This document shows, piece after piece, positions 54,105 through 64,000 of a stretch of DNA of 64,000 nucleotides. The DNA comes from Anas platyrhynchos. Its lineage: Eukaryota; Chordata; Aves; Anseriformes; Anatidae. The translations under genes and the position numbers were made by a program. The notes below the pieces were generated by a model that worked only from the letters and a program-made list of their open reading frames with translations, made no database searches and was not told the origin of the DNA. Positions within the stretch are counted from its first letter, which is position 1. The number at the start of each line of letters is the position of its first letter. The stretch is from positions 6,119,501-6,183,500 of the forward strand of contig NC_092617.1 in NCBI RefSeq assembly GCF_047663525.1, in the 5' to 3' direction.

Positions 54105-57100
54105 ATGACGTCAGGGCGGCGCCGCCTCCTGCCCTGGCTGCTGGCGCAGGCGCAGAGCGGCCGCTTCCCGGGGCTGGAGTTCGACGACGCCGCCCGCAGC
54201 GCCCTCAGGGTGCCCTGGGAGCGCGCCGGAAGGGGCGGGGCCGGGGGCGGGGCCGCCGCCGCCCTCTGCCAGGTGACCACGCCCCCCCAGTGCAAGCCAC
54301 GCCCCCACCAGGGCGAGCCACGCCCCCTCCTCTCCCCTCCCACCCCCTTTTTCCCCCCCTTTTCCCCTCTGGAATCCCCTCCCCCCGCGTGGCCCCGCCC
54401 CCCGAGTGACCCCGCCCCCCGGGGGTGGTGACGTCACAGGCGTGGGCGGAGTACAAAGGGGCCACGCCCCCGCCGGGCCCGGCCGTCTGCAAGACCCGGC
54501 TGCGCTGCGCCCTGCACAAGAGCCCCGAGCTGCAGGAGGTGCCCGAGCGCGCCCGCCTGGACGGGCCCCGCCCCTACAAGGTGTACCGCCTGCTGGGGCC
54601 ACGCCCACCACGCAACGGTGCGTCACCACGGGGGGGCGGGGCCAACGGCGGGGAGGGGGCGGGGCCGGGAGGTGAGGGGGAGGGGCTATAGGGGCAGAAA
54701 TCCCGGGGGCGGAACCTTGGTTCCGGGTCCTTTGGTTCCCGGGGGGGGGCTTAAAGGGGGTGCGCACCTCCCCGTGGCACTTCCGGTTTCACTTTTGAAC
54801 TCAACACACCGACTTCCGGTTTCACTTCCGGGTTTACTGTACGGACTTCCGGTCTCACTTCCGGGTTCTATACACTCTATGGGGGGGCACGTTTCCGGTC
54901 GCACCCCCCACCACCACTTCCGGTTTCATTTTCGATTTCCCCCATCCCCACTTCCGGGTTCACTTCCGGGTCTCCCGTACGGACTTCCGGTTTGCCTGTA
55001 CGGACTTCCGGTTTCGCCCTATGGGCGGCGCCATTTCGCTCGCCCCGCCCACTTCCGGGTTCTCCCCCCCAGGCCCCGCCCCCCGGCGCGGCTCCAAGGG
55101 GCGCAAGGAGGAGGCGGAGCCACGCGGCGATGACGCGGTGAGGGGGCGGGGCCTGAAGGGGGAGGGGGCGGGGCTTGGAGGGGGCGTGGCCTCACAATGA
55201 CCCCGCCCCCTCCCCCTTTAGACCCCGCCCCCCAGCCCCGAGGAGGAGGAGGAGGAGGCGGAGCCGAGCCCAGGTGGGTGTGGCCTAACGCGTGGGGCGT
55301 GGCTTAGTGAAGGGGGCGTGGCCTCGCGCTGACCACGCCCCCTTCTCACAGCCCCGCCCCCTCCCGCTGCCGTGACCCCGCCCCCTTCCCGCCAGCTCGC
55401 CATCCTATTGGACAGCCCGGAGCCCCTCCCCCCGGCCGAAGGTAAGCCCCGCCCCCCTCATTAACATAAGGGGCGTGGCCTCGCCGCCAAGCCCCTCCCC
55501 TCCCTCTAAGCCCCTCCCCTTGCCTCTAAGCTCCTCCCCCTTTCCCTAAGCCCCGCCCCCTTTCCCTAAGCCCCGCCCCCTCTCCCCCCAGGCGACGCGG
55601 CATTGGGCGTCTCCCTCTGGGTGGGCGGGGCCCTGGCCTGGAGGGCGTGGCTCCCGGCGGGCGAGTACCTCCTATTGGCCGCCGGCAGCCCCGCCCCCGG
55701 CCCCGCCCCCTTGCCCCGCCTCCTGGTGCCGGCCCCGCCCCCCCCGGCCCTGGAGGCGCTGGGGGCGGGGCTGGGCCGGGGGCTGCTGGTGGCCAGCGGG
55801 GGGCGGGGCCTCTTCCTCAGGACACGCCCCCGGGGGCGGGGCCTCGCCCTCAGCGCCCCCCACGCCGGGGAGCCGGGGGGCGGGGCCTGGCCCCAGGGGG
55901 AGGAGCCGCTGGTGGCCGCCTTCGACAGCCGGCGCTTCCGGGAGGGTGAGGGGCGGGGCTTAAAGGGGGCGGGGCTTAAAGGGGGCGGGGCTTAAAAGGG
56001 AGGGGGAGGGGTTTAAGGGAGGTGGGCGGGGCCTGAGGGGTATGGGGGTCCCCATAGGGACTGCCTGACCCATAGGGACCCCATAGAGCCCCATAGAGCC
56101 CTATAGGGACCACTAACCTGCCCCATAGCCCCCCATAGCGCCCCATAACCCACCCAGAGCCCCCCCAGACCCCCCATAACCAGCCCCATAGCACCCCATA
56201 GAGCCCCATAACCCCCCCATAGCGCCCCCCCAGTGTCCCATAACCCCCCATAGACCCCAATAGACCCCCAATTACTCCCCATTGACCCCCCCAGAACCCC
56301 ATACCCACCCCACAACCCCCCTTATCCCCCCATAACCCCCCTTTAGGACCCCCTAGACCCCCATAATCCCCCATAAACCCCCCCGGAGACCCCCATACCC
56401 ACCCCATAACCCCCCATAGCACCCCATAACCCCCCCATAACCCCCCATAACCCCCCATAACCAGCCCCATAGCACCCCATAGAGCCCCATAGAGACCCCA
56501 TAACCCCCCATAACCCCTCCAGACCCCCCATACCCAGCCCCCCCATAGCGCCCCATAGCGCCCCCTAACCCCCCCAACCCCCCATACCCAGCCCTATAGC
56601 ACCCCATAGCCACCCCATAACCCCCCATAGAGCCCCATAGCACCCCATAGGGACCCCATAGCCCCCCATCACACCCCCTATAACCCCCCCAACCCCCCCA
56701 TAACCCCCCATACCCATCCCCATAGCCCACCCCATAACCCCCCATAGCCCCCCATAACCCCCCATAACCAGCCCTAGAGACCCCATAGAGCCCCATAGAG
56801 ACCCCCCAACCCCCCCCAAACCCCCTAACCCCATTTCTCCCCCCCCAGAGCTGCAGCGGCACCGCCAGGGGCTGGGCCCCCCCCCCGAGCACCGCGTGCT
56901 GCTGGCGGCCACCCCCGGGGAGCTTCGCACAGGGGGCGGGGCCAGCGCCCAGGGGGCGGTGCTACAGGTGGGCGGGGCCTCGGGGGGGAGGGGCCTGGAA
57001 GGGGGAGGGGCTACGGGGGGAGGGGGGGTGGGGGTGGTTATGGGGAGTTATGGGGTGTTTATGGGGTCTCTATGGGGGGTTATGGGGGGCTATGGGGCTC

Positions 57101-58015
57101 TCTGGGGTGCTATAGGGTGGGTTATGGGTCTCTATAGGGCTCTATGGGGCACTATAGGGTGATTATGGGGGGTTATGGGGTCGTTATGGGGCGCTATGGG
57201 GCTTTATGGGGGGGTTATGGGGCACTGGGGGGGGTTATAGTGGGCAATGGGGGCTATGGGGCAGCTATGGGGTTCTATGAGGAGCTATGGGGGGTTATGG
57301 GGGGCTATGGGGTGGTCATGGGGCACTGTGGGGTGGTTATGGGGTCCCTATTGGGTGCTATGGGGCTCTATGGGGGGGTTATGGGGTGGTTATGGAGCGC
57401 TATGGGGCTCTATGAGGGGTTATGGGGGGTTATGGGGTGGTTATGGGGCTCTATGGGGCACTATGGGGAGCTATGGGGTGGTTATGGGGGACTCTGGGGT
57501 CCCTAAGGGGTGTTATGGGGGGGTTATGGGGCACTATGGGGGGCTATGGGGCTGGTTATGGGGCACTGTGGGGCACTGTGGGGTTTCTATGGGGCACTGG
57601 GGTGGTTGTGGGGTGCTATGGGGGGTTATGGGGTGCTATAGGGTGGCTTTATGGGTCTCTATGGGGCTCTATAGGGCGCTATGGGGCACTGTGGGGCGCT
57701 ATGGGGCGCTATGGGGTCTCTATGGGTCTCTATGGGGTGGTTGTGGGGCTCTATGGGTCTCTAGGGGGCGCTATGGGGCAGGTTATGGGGCAGGTTATGG
57801 GGCACTATGGGGTCTCTATGGGGTCTCTATGGGGTCTCTATGGGTCCCTATAGGGCCCTATGGGTCCCAATGGGTCCCTATGGGGTGGGCGGGGCCTCCC
57901 CTGTGGGCGTGGCTTCCGGCTGAGGCCCCGCCCCCCCCGTCTCTGTCCCCGCCCCCAGCTGGAGCAGGCCCTGGCCCAGCGCCTCCTGGGCCCCGCGCCG
58001 GATCCCGCCAATTAA
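54105..58015 (+). CDS. IRF9: Interferon regulatory factor 9
   Basis: IRF9 pairs with STAT1-STAT2 as ISGF3 and binds ISREs in type I and III interferon responses. Exons: 54105-54272, 54440-54617, 55073-55137, 55222-55273, 55352-55441, 55592-55945, 56849-56967 and 57959-58015. All are in phase, giving 360 residues against 393 in human. The DNA-binding domain reads MTSGRRRLLPWLLAQAQSGR, RVPWERAG, AWAEYKG, VCKTRLRCALHKSPELQEVP and PYKVYRLL. The middle is acidic and Pro-rich. The IRF-association domain has LLVASGGRGLFLR, FDSRRF and LGPPPEHRVLL, and a short tail LEQALAQRLLG resembles MEQAFARYLLEQ. The gene order RNF31-IRF9-REC8 matches human. Other IRFs are excluded by position and by the KTRLRCALHKSPELQEVPER block. 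Confidence 0.93.
54770..55070 (+). promoter_or_regulatory. IRF9: ETS / ISRE-like motif array in IRF9 intron 2
   Basis: ACTTCCGG occurs eleven times in 300 bp, usually followed by GTTTCAC or GGTTCAC. GTTTCATTTTC at 54923-54933 fits the ISRE pattern GTTTCNNTTTC, and GGTTTCACTTTTG at 54785-54797 is one base off. GGACTTCCGG and TACGGACTTCCGG mark a unit of about 30 bp. Confidence 0.6.
55990..56840 (+). repeat. C-rich CCCCATAACCCCCC array before IRF9 exon 7
   Basis: Units of CCCCATAGCGCCCCATAACC and CCCCATAGAGCCCC fill the intron. They are the complement of the next intron's repeats. Confidence 0.75.
57015..57890 (+). repeat. G-rich GGTTATGGGGCGCTATGGGG array after IRF9 exon 7
   Basis: Units of GGGGTTATGGGG and CTCTATGGGGC occur. 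Together with 55990-56840 they form a large inverted complementary pair around the 119-bp exon 7. Confidence 0.75.
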
Positions 58016-58016
58016 A
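58011..58016 (+). terminator. IRF9: IRF9 polyadenylation signal overlapping the stop
   Basis: ATTAAA, the common variant signal, overlaps the TAA stop. No AATAAA follows within 500 bases. Confidence 0.5.
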
Positions 58017-58109
58017 ACCCTGCCGGATTTTACCGATTTGCTCCATTTTTGGCCTCATTCTCTCCGTTTTTGCCCGATTTCCGCCGTTTTCGCCCCAAAT
58101 CCGCGCCGC

Positions 58110-58470
58110 GCCCTCCCATTGGCTGCGCCGTCTCCAGGGCGACCGCCCCCACGTGAGGACGCGCGCTCCCATTGGCTGCGCTGTCTCCATGGGAACCGAG
58201 CTGCGCGCCCATTGGCCGCCTTGTCTCCGTGGTGACCCGCCCAGCAGGCGCCGCGCGCTGATTGGCCGCGCCGTCCCCATGGCAACCGCCCGCTGAGGCG
58301 CCGCGCGCTCCCATTGGCCGCCGCCTTTCCCGCCGCGCCGGGGAGGGGGGGCGGGGTCAGCGCGCCGGCAGCTCCGCCGCTGATTGGCTGGCGGCGCTGA
58401 GGCGAGCCGCTCGCTGATTGGTCGCCGCGCCGGGTATAAAAGCGGGCGGCCGCGGGGCTCCGGCACAGCG
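58110..58470 (+). promoter_or_regulatory. REC8: REC8 promoter: seven CCAAT boxes, X-box-like sites and a TATA box
   Basis: ATTGG (inverted CCAAT) is at 58118, 58171, 58211, 58261, 58313, 58383 and 58417. X-box-like GTCTCCATGGGAAC is at 58183-58196 and GTCCCCATGGCAACC at 58273-58287. TATAAAAG is at 58435-58442, giving a predicted start near 58468. The CCAAT/X-box alternation at about 50-bp steps comes from a degenerate tandem repeat. Whether it drives REC8 is inferred from position. Confidence 0.6.
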
Positions 58471-58504
58471 CCGGCGGCGCCTCCCCGGGGCTGGGACCTC
58501 GCTG

Positions 58505-58584
58505 CCAATTGAGGCCAATTACCGCTAATTAAGGCCAATTAGCGCTAATTGGGGCTAATTACGGCTAATTAGGTTTAATTAGGG
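58505..58584. repeat. Eight 10-bp units with AATT in exact register
   Basis: The units CCAATTGAGG, CCAATTACCG, CTAATTAAGG, CCAATTAGCG, CTAATTGGGG, CTAATTACGG, CTAATTAGGT and TTAATTAGGG follow without a slip. AATT tracts at helical spacing are known to curve DNA. The array starts about 40 bp after the predicted REC8 start site. Confidence 0.85.
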
Positions 58585-58609
58585 GCAGGAGGCGGCGGTG
58601 CGCGGCTGA

Positions 58610-59690
58610 GCGGAGGGTTTTGGGGCGAAACCCGGCGCTTTTGGGCCACTTTTAGACTCTTTTTACCTCAGTTTTTAGCTCGATTCCGGCTCCGTGGCCG
58701 AAAGAAGCGAATTGGGGAGGGGGGGGGCGCCGCGTTTTGGGGCTGAAAGCGGCTTTTTGGCGAGTTTGGGGTTAAAAAGAGGGATTCGGAGCAGCTCGGG
58801 GTGGTTTTGGGGTGAAAGAGACCGGATTCGGGGCAAAACTCTGCGGGTTTGGGGTGAAAAAGTTGGGTTTTAGGACAGAAAGCCCGGATTGGGGGCAAAG
58901 CCTTGCGGGTTTTGAGGGGTTTTAAGGAAAAAAGGTGGATTTTAGGGCAAAAAAAGGGATTTTGGGGCAGAAATCGGGGTTTGGGGGCAGAACTGGTGGA
59001 TTCAGGGCAAAAAGGAGGGGGTTAGGGGCGGATTTGGGGTGAAAAGCGGCGGTTTTGGGTAAAAATCTGGATTTGGGGGGCTAAAATTCGCGGGTTTGGG
59101 TGGAAAACTCGCGGTTTGGGGCTAAAAACAAGGGTTTTGGGACTAGAACTCGCGGTTTTGGGTGAAAAACCGGTGGTTTAGGGGAAAAAAAGCCGGGTTT
59201 GGGGGAGGTTTTGGGGTGAAAAGCGGCGGTTTGGGGCAAAAAATCCCGTTTTGGGGCTAAAACTCGCGGTTTTGCGTTGAAAAGTTGCGGTTTGAGGCAA
59301 AAAAGCCGGGTTTTAGGGCTAAAAACAAGGGTTTTGGGGCTACAACTAGAGGCTTTGGGGGAAAAAAGGGTGGTTTAGGGGAAAAAAGCCAGGTTTGGGG
59401 GCGTTTTTTGGGGTGAAAAGCGGCGGTTTGGGGCAAAACCTCCCTTTTTGGGGTTAAAAACCCGGGTTTTGGGGCTGGAACTCGCGGTTCGGGGTGAAAA
59501 ACCGGTGTTTTGGGATCAGAATTGGTGGGTTTGGGGCAAAACAGAGGGGTTTGGGGGCGGTTTTGGGGTGAAAAGCGGCGGATTTGGGCTAAAACCACAT
59601 CATTTTGGGGCTAAAACCGCCTCTTTTAGGCTAAACCCGCCTCCTTTTGGGCTAAAACCGCCTTTTTTTGGGCTAAAACCCCGCTTTTTC
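58610..59690 (+). repeat. GGTTTTGGGGTGAAAAAC repeats upstream of REC8
   Basis: Units of about 45-60 bp carry TTTTGGGGTGAAAAGCGGCGG and GGGGCTAAAACTCGCGG, ending in GGCTAAAACCGCC copies at 59585-59690. No gene is seen. This may be a 5' UTR intron of REC8. Confidence 0.65.
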
Positions 59691-59793
59691 CGGCCTCAAA
59701 CCCCCGCTCAGCCCCTCGAGACCCTCCCTGTGCTCTGTATTCGCCCCCCACCCCCTATTTTTGGGTGAAAATCCTGCCTTTTCGGGTCCCGCC

Positions 59794-62700
59794 ATGTTCT
59801 ACCACCCCGAGGTCCTGCAGCGCCGCTCCGGCTGCTTCGGCACCATCTGGTAGGGGGCGGGGCCCCGCGGCCCTTTTATAGCCGAGGCCCCGCCCCCCGG
59901 GCTCTGACCACGCCCCCCCGGGCTCTGACCACGCCCCCTCCCCCCTCTGGCCCCGCCCCCCCCAGGCTGGCGGCCACGTGCAGCTCCCGTCTCCTGCGCC
60001 GGGAGGCGATGGCCGTGGACGTGCCCCGGACATGGTGGGGATTTGGGGAAAATTCGGGGGGGTTTGGGAAAAATTGGGGGGGTGGGGGGCTGGGGGGGGT
60101 TGGGGGAGGTTGGGGGTGGGGTGTGGGGGGAATTGGGGGGGTTATTGGGGGTCTATGGGGGGTCTATGGGGGGTTTATGGGGGGATTTGGGGGATTTATG
60201 GGGGGATTTTAGGGGAAATTGGGGGGATTTGGGGAAAATTGGGGGGTTGGGGGTGGGTAGGGGGCTGGGGGGGGCTGGGGGTGGGGTATGGGGGGTTTTG
60301 GGGGGTCTATGGGGGGGTTATGGGGGTATTTGGGGGGTTGATGGGGGGATTTGGGGGGAAATTGGGGGGATTTGGGGAAAATTGGGGGGTGGGGGGGTTA
60401 GGGGGGGTACTGGGGGGAATTGGGGGAGTTTGGGGGGTCTATGGGGGGGCTATGGGGGGGTTTTGGGGTGGGTATGGGGTCTCTGGGGGGGATATGGGGG
60501 GATTATGGGGGTCTAGGGGGCCCTAAAGGGGGGTTATGGGGGGATTTGGGGGGTCTATGGGGGGGGCTATGGGGTTCTGGGGGGGTCATGGGGGGTAATA
60601 GGGGGTCTATTGGGGTCTGGGGGGGGCTATGGGGGTCTATGGGGTCCCTATGGGGCTCTATAGGGCTCTATGGCCCCCTGACCCCGCCCCTTTTCCCCCT
60701 GACCCCGCCCCCTTTTGGCCCCGCCCCCAGCGCGGCCCTGCTGTGCTTTGTGCTGGGCTCGGCCCCGCCCCCCGGGTCCTTGGCCCCGCCCCCCCCGCCC
60801 GGGGCCCCGCCCCCCCGCTGCTCCCTGTACCTGGCCGCCCTCCTGCAGCTCGGCCTGGCCAGGGTGTACGGGAGGCAGTGCCAGCACACCGCCGGTAGGG
60901 GGCGCTATAGGGGGTTATAGGGGGTTATGGGGGGGGTATGGGGGGGGTATGGGGGGAGTATGGGGTCAGGGGAGGGGCTGTAAGGGGGTTATATGGGGTT
61001 ATATGGGGTTATGGGGGGTTATATGGGGTCATAAGGGGGCATATTGGGGTCGTATGGGGTCATCTAGGGTCAGATTGGGGTTATGGGGGGTTATAGGGGG
61101 CCTGGGAGGGGTTATAGGGGGTTATATGGGGTTATGGGGGGGTTATGGGGGGGTTATGGGGGGGGTACGGGGTCATATGGGGTCAGGGGGGTTATAGGGG
61201 GGTATTGGGGGAGTATTGGGGGGTTATAGGGGGGTTATAGGGGTGTATTGGGGTCATATGGGGCTATATTGGGGTTGTGGGGTCAGGGGGTTGACTGGGA
61301 GGGGTTATAGGGGGGTTATAGGGGGGGTCTGGGGGGAAATGGGGGGGGTATGGGGTCATATGGGGTCAGGGGGGGTTATAGGGGGACAGGGGAGGGGGCT
61401 GGGGGGGTTATAGGGGGGTTATAGGGGGATATGGGGGGGTTATGGGGGGTTATATGGGGTTATATGGGGTCAGATTGGGGTCATGGGGGGGGTTATAGGA
61501 TCATATGGGGTCAGGGGGGGTTATAGGGGGGCAGGGGAGGGGTTATAAGGGGGTTATGGGGGGTTATACGGGGTCATAAGGGGACATATTGGGGTCGTAT
61601 GGGGTCATATAGGGTCAGATTGGGGTTATGGGGGGTTATGGGGGCATATCGGGGTCATACCGGGGTCATTTTGGGGTTATGGGGTCATATGGGGTCACGG
61701 CAGGGGGCTGGGGGGTTGTAGGGGGGTTATCTGGGGAGTATTGGGGGGTCATAGGGGTTATATTGGGGCTATAGGGGGGTTACATGGGGTTATGGGGCAG
61801 GTATGGGGTCTGTGTGGTGTCTATGGGATGCTATGGGGCTCTGTGGGGTGATTATGGGGCGCTATGGGGCGCTATGGGGCGCTGTGGGGTCTCCACGGGG
61901 TGTCTCTGCCCCCCAGAGGAGGCCGCGCAGGTCCTGGAGCGCCTGAACCGGGCGCAGCCGCCCCCCAACATCGACATCAGCCCCCCCCGGCGGTGAGACA
62001 GCGCCCGCCCCACGGCCTGCCCCACAGCGCCCCACAGCGCCCCACAGCGCCCCATAACCGCCCCACAACCCCCAGCCCCCAGCTGCTGCCCGACGCCCGC
62101 GCCCTGATGGCGACGCTGGAGCTGGCCCCGGACCCCTTCTTTGGGGTCATGGCCCCCCCGCTGCCCAGCCCCACCGAGCTGATGGAGGTACGGCCCCATA
62201 GCGCCCCACAGCGCCCCATAGCGCCCCATAACTGCCCCACAGCCGCCCCACACCGCCCCCATCTCCCCCCAGCTCCCCCGCCTGGAGGAGGAGCTGCCCC
62301 CGATGGAGCTGCCCGGTGAGTCCCAGCCCCACAAGTGTGGGGCAGGCGCTTGTGGGGCCACCCCACCCCCTGCCCCACATCCCTGCCCCACATCCCTGCC
62401 CCACAGAGCTGACGGTGTCCCCCGAGATCATCACCCTGCGCGAGCCCGAGCCCCCCATGGTGCCGGCCTTGGAGGTGGGCGCCCCACAAGTTATGGGGCA
62501 CGCCGGGAGGGGGCGGGGGGAGGCGCCCCACAAGTTATGGGGCGCGGGCGCTCGCCGTGGGGCTGCCCCATAGCGCTGTGGGGCGCAGGAGGAGCTGCCC
62601 GAGGTGACGCCGCGGGAGCTGGAGCTGCTGAGCGAGGCCGAGGTCGAGCTCCTGCCCACCGGTGAGGGGGCACTTGTGGGGCGGGGGGGGCACTTGTGGG

Positions 62701-63971
62701 GCTGGGGGGGCACTTGTGGGGCTGGGGGAGGCCGCTTGGGGGGCTCAGCCCCACGGCGCTGCTGCTGCCCCACAGTGGAGGAGGTCGCGGAGGTCCCGAG
62801 GGAGCTGCCACCACCCCACGGTGAGAGCTTGGGGGGCACTTGGGGGGCTGGGGGGGCACTTGGGGGGCTGGGGGGGCACTTATGGGGCTGAGGGGATACT
62901 TGTGGGGCCACTTGGGGGACTACTTATGGGGCAGGGGGGCTACTTCGGGGGCTGAAGGGCTACTTGGGGGGCCACTTGTGGGGCTACTTGTGGGGCTGGG
63001 GTCTACTCCTGGGTCACTTATGGGGCCAGGGGCTACTTGGGGGGCTGGGGGCCACTTATGGGGCTACTTGTGGGGCTAATTATGGGGCAGAGGGGCTACT
63101 TGTGGGGCAGGGGAGTCACTTGTGGGGCTACTTATGGGGCTGGGGCTACTTGTGGGTCTACTTGTGGGGTTGTGGGCCACTTATGGGGCTGGGGGGCCAC
63201 TTATGGGGCAGGGGGCCACTTGTGGGGCAGCCCCTCACCCCGCCCCACGCCTGCCCCCCAGTTCCGCCTGTGCGCGAGGAGCCCGGCGTGCTGCCCCCCG
63301 AGGTGAGTCTGTGGGGCCGGGGGGGGCGCTGTGGGGCCGGGGGGGCGCCGTGGGGCTGCCCCACTGACGGCTCGTGCCCCCCCCAGGCCCCCCGGCGCCG
63401 CAAAGTCCCGCGGCTGCCCCACAGCGACCCCCAGCCCCAGATCCCCCAGGCCGAGTTCCGGGCGCTGCTGCTGCAGCCCGAGGCGCACTGCCAGCCCCTG
63501 GTGAGTGGGGGGCGGCCCCATAGATCTGTGGGGCAGGCCTCTGGGCCTATGGGGCCGCCCCACACATCCGTGGGTCGCCCCCCAGGTGATCCCGGAGCCC
63601 CCCTCCCTGCGCCGCCTTCCCCCGGCCGAGCTCTTCCAGACCCCGACCATCGGTGAGCGCCCCCCCTGCCCCCCCCACACTTATGGGGCGCTGTGGGGCA
63701 GCCCCACAAGTGCCCCCCCACTGTGCCCCACAGGGTGGCTGCCCCCCGAGCTGCGGGAGCTGTGGGGCCGCGGCGCCCGCCCTGGCCCCGTGGAGCTGCC
63801 CAGCGAGGTGGAGGTGAGGTTGTGGGGCTGGGGGGTGGTTATGGGGCAGAGGGGGTGGTTATGGGGCCCGGGGGGTGGTTATGGGGCCAGGGGGGCCGTG
63901 CCCCACAGCTCCTGCCCCACAGGTGCCCCGCGAGGCGCTGGAGCCCAGCCTGCCGGTGGTGCTGTCCTCGG
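59794..63971 (+). CDS. REC8: Meiotic cohesin kleisin REC8, exons 1-14 (3' end outside the window)
   Basis: REC8 closes the meiotic cohesin ring and is cut by separase. Exons: 59794-59849, 59966-60034, 60731-60894, 61917-61992, 62076-62187, 62273-62315, 62407-62474, 62589-62661, 62776-62820, 63262-63302, 63387-63500, 63586-63652, 63734-63813 and 63923-63971, all in phase with no breaks. The N-terminal SMC3-binding domain reads MFYHPEVLQRRSGCFGTIWLAA, RCSLYLAALLQLGLARVYG and QCQHTAEEAAQVLERLNRAQ. LAPDPFFGVM, a Glu/Pro-rich middle with VTPRELELL, AELFQTPTIGWLPPELRELW and VEVPREALEPSLPVVLSS match mammalian REC8. The C-terminal winged helix is not in the window. IRF9 lies just upstream, as in mammals. 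Confidence 0.96.
60035..60660 (+). repeat. GGGGAAAATTGGGGGGTTGGGGG repeats, REC8 intron 2
   Basis: A duplicated block of about 165 bp (60050-60210 and 60230-60400) consists of GGATTTGGGGAAAATTGGGG and TCTATGGGGGG units. Confidence 0.7.
60895..61905 (+). repeat. GGTTATAGGGGGGTTATATGGGG repeats, REC8 intron 3
   Basis: G-rich units of GGGGTCATATGGGGTCAGGG and GGGGTTATAGG occur with larger duplications (60970-61170, 61350-61540 and 61550-61650). Confidence 0.75.
62821..63240 (+). repeat. GGGGCTACTTGTGGGGC repeats, REC8 intron 9
   Basis: Units of CTTGTGGGGCTACTTATGGGG fill the intron. Nothing else is visible. Confidence 0.7.
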
Positions 63972-64000
63972 GTGAGACCCCCTGTGGGGCGCTATGGGGC

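Overview
The window looks like a very GC-rich, gene-dense piece of a vertebrate microchromosome, most likely from a bird. The genes have many short exons joined by GT-AG introns, and almost every intron is filled with low-complexity tandem repeats. The eight genes match human 14q11.2-q12 genes. Several of them (notably IRF9) belong to the GC-rich set that has often been missing from bird assemblies. The species cannot be named from the sequence.

Layout: PRMT5 3' half (+, 1585-5490); RBM23 complete (+, coding 8937-21066, promoter about 6.2-6.6 kb); MMP14 (+, 22624-30412, damaged in this sequence); MRPL52 (-, 32799-31813); OXA1L (-, 38808-33566); RNF31/HOIP (+, 39916-53720); IRF9 (+, 54105-58015); REC8 (+, from 59794 past the right edge). 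MMP14 and MRPL52 converge. OXA1L and RNF31 are head to head across a promoter of about 200 bp.

Roles: PRMT5 is the symmetric arginine methyltransferase and RBM23 an SR-like RNA-binding and splicing factor. MMP14 is a membrane metalloprotease. MRPL52 and OXA1L serve the mitochondrial ribosome and inner-membrane insertion. RNF31 makes linear ubiquitin chains in NF-kB signalling, IRF9 is the DNA-binding part of ISGF3, and REC8 is the meiotic cohesin kleisin. The genes do not form one pathway; they are a conserved synteny block, shortened and rearranged compared with human.

Points of most interest: (1) an apparently intact IRF9 with two of the five family tryptophans replaced and an ETS/ISRE-like motif array in its own intron; (2) a HOIP whose C-terminal linear-chain domain is cut short; (3) an MMP14 in which repeat DNA stands where the catalytic HExxH exon should be; (4) repeat arrays built from transcription-factor-like motifs (22 RFX X-box-like sites, TATCGCGATA palindromes, about 32 TGACGTCA octamers, YY1 sites); (5) repeats held in a 10-bp register; (6) one-base frame steps, mostly at G or C runs, in three genes, which look like consensus errors. 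No rRNA, tRNA, CRISPR array, retroviral element, LINE or DNA transposon was recognised.
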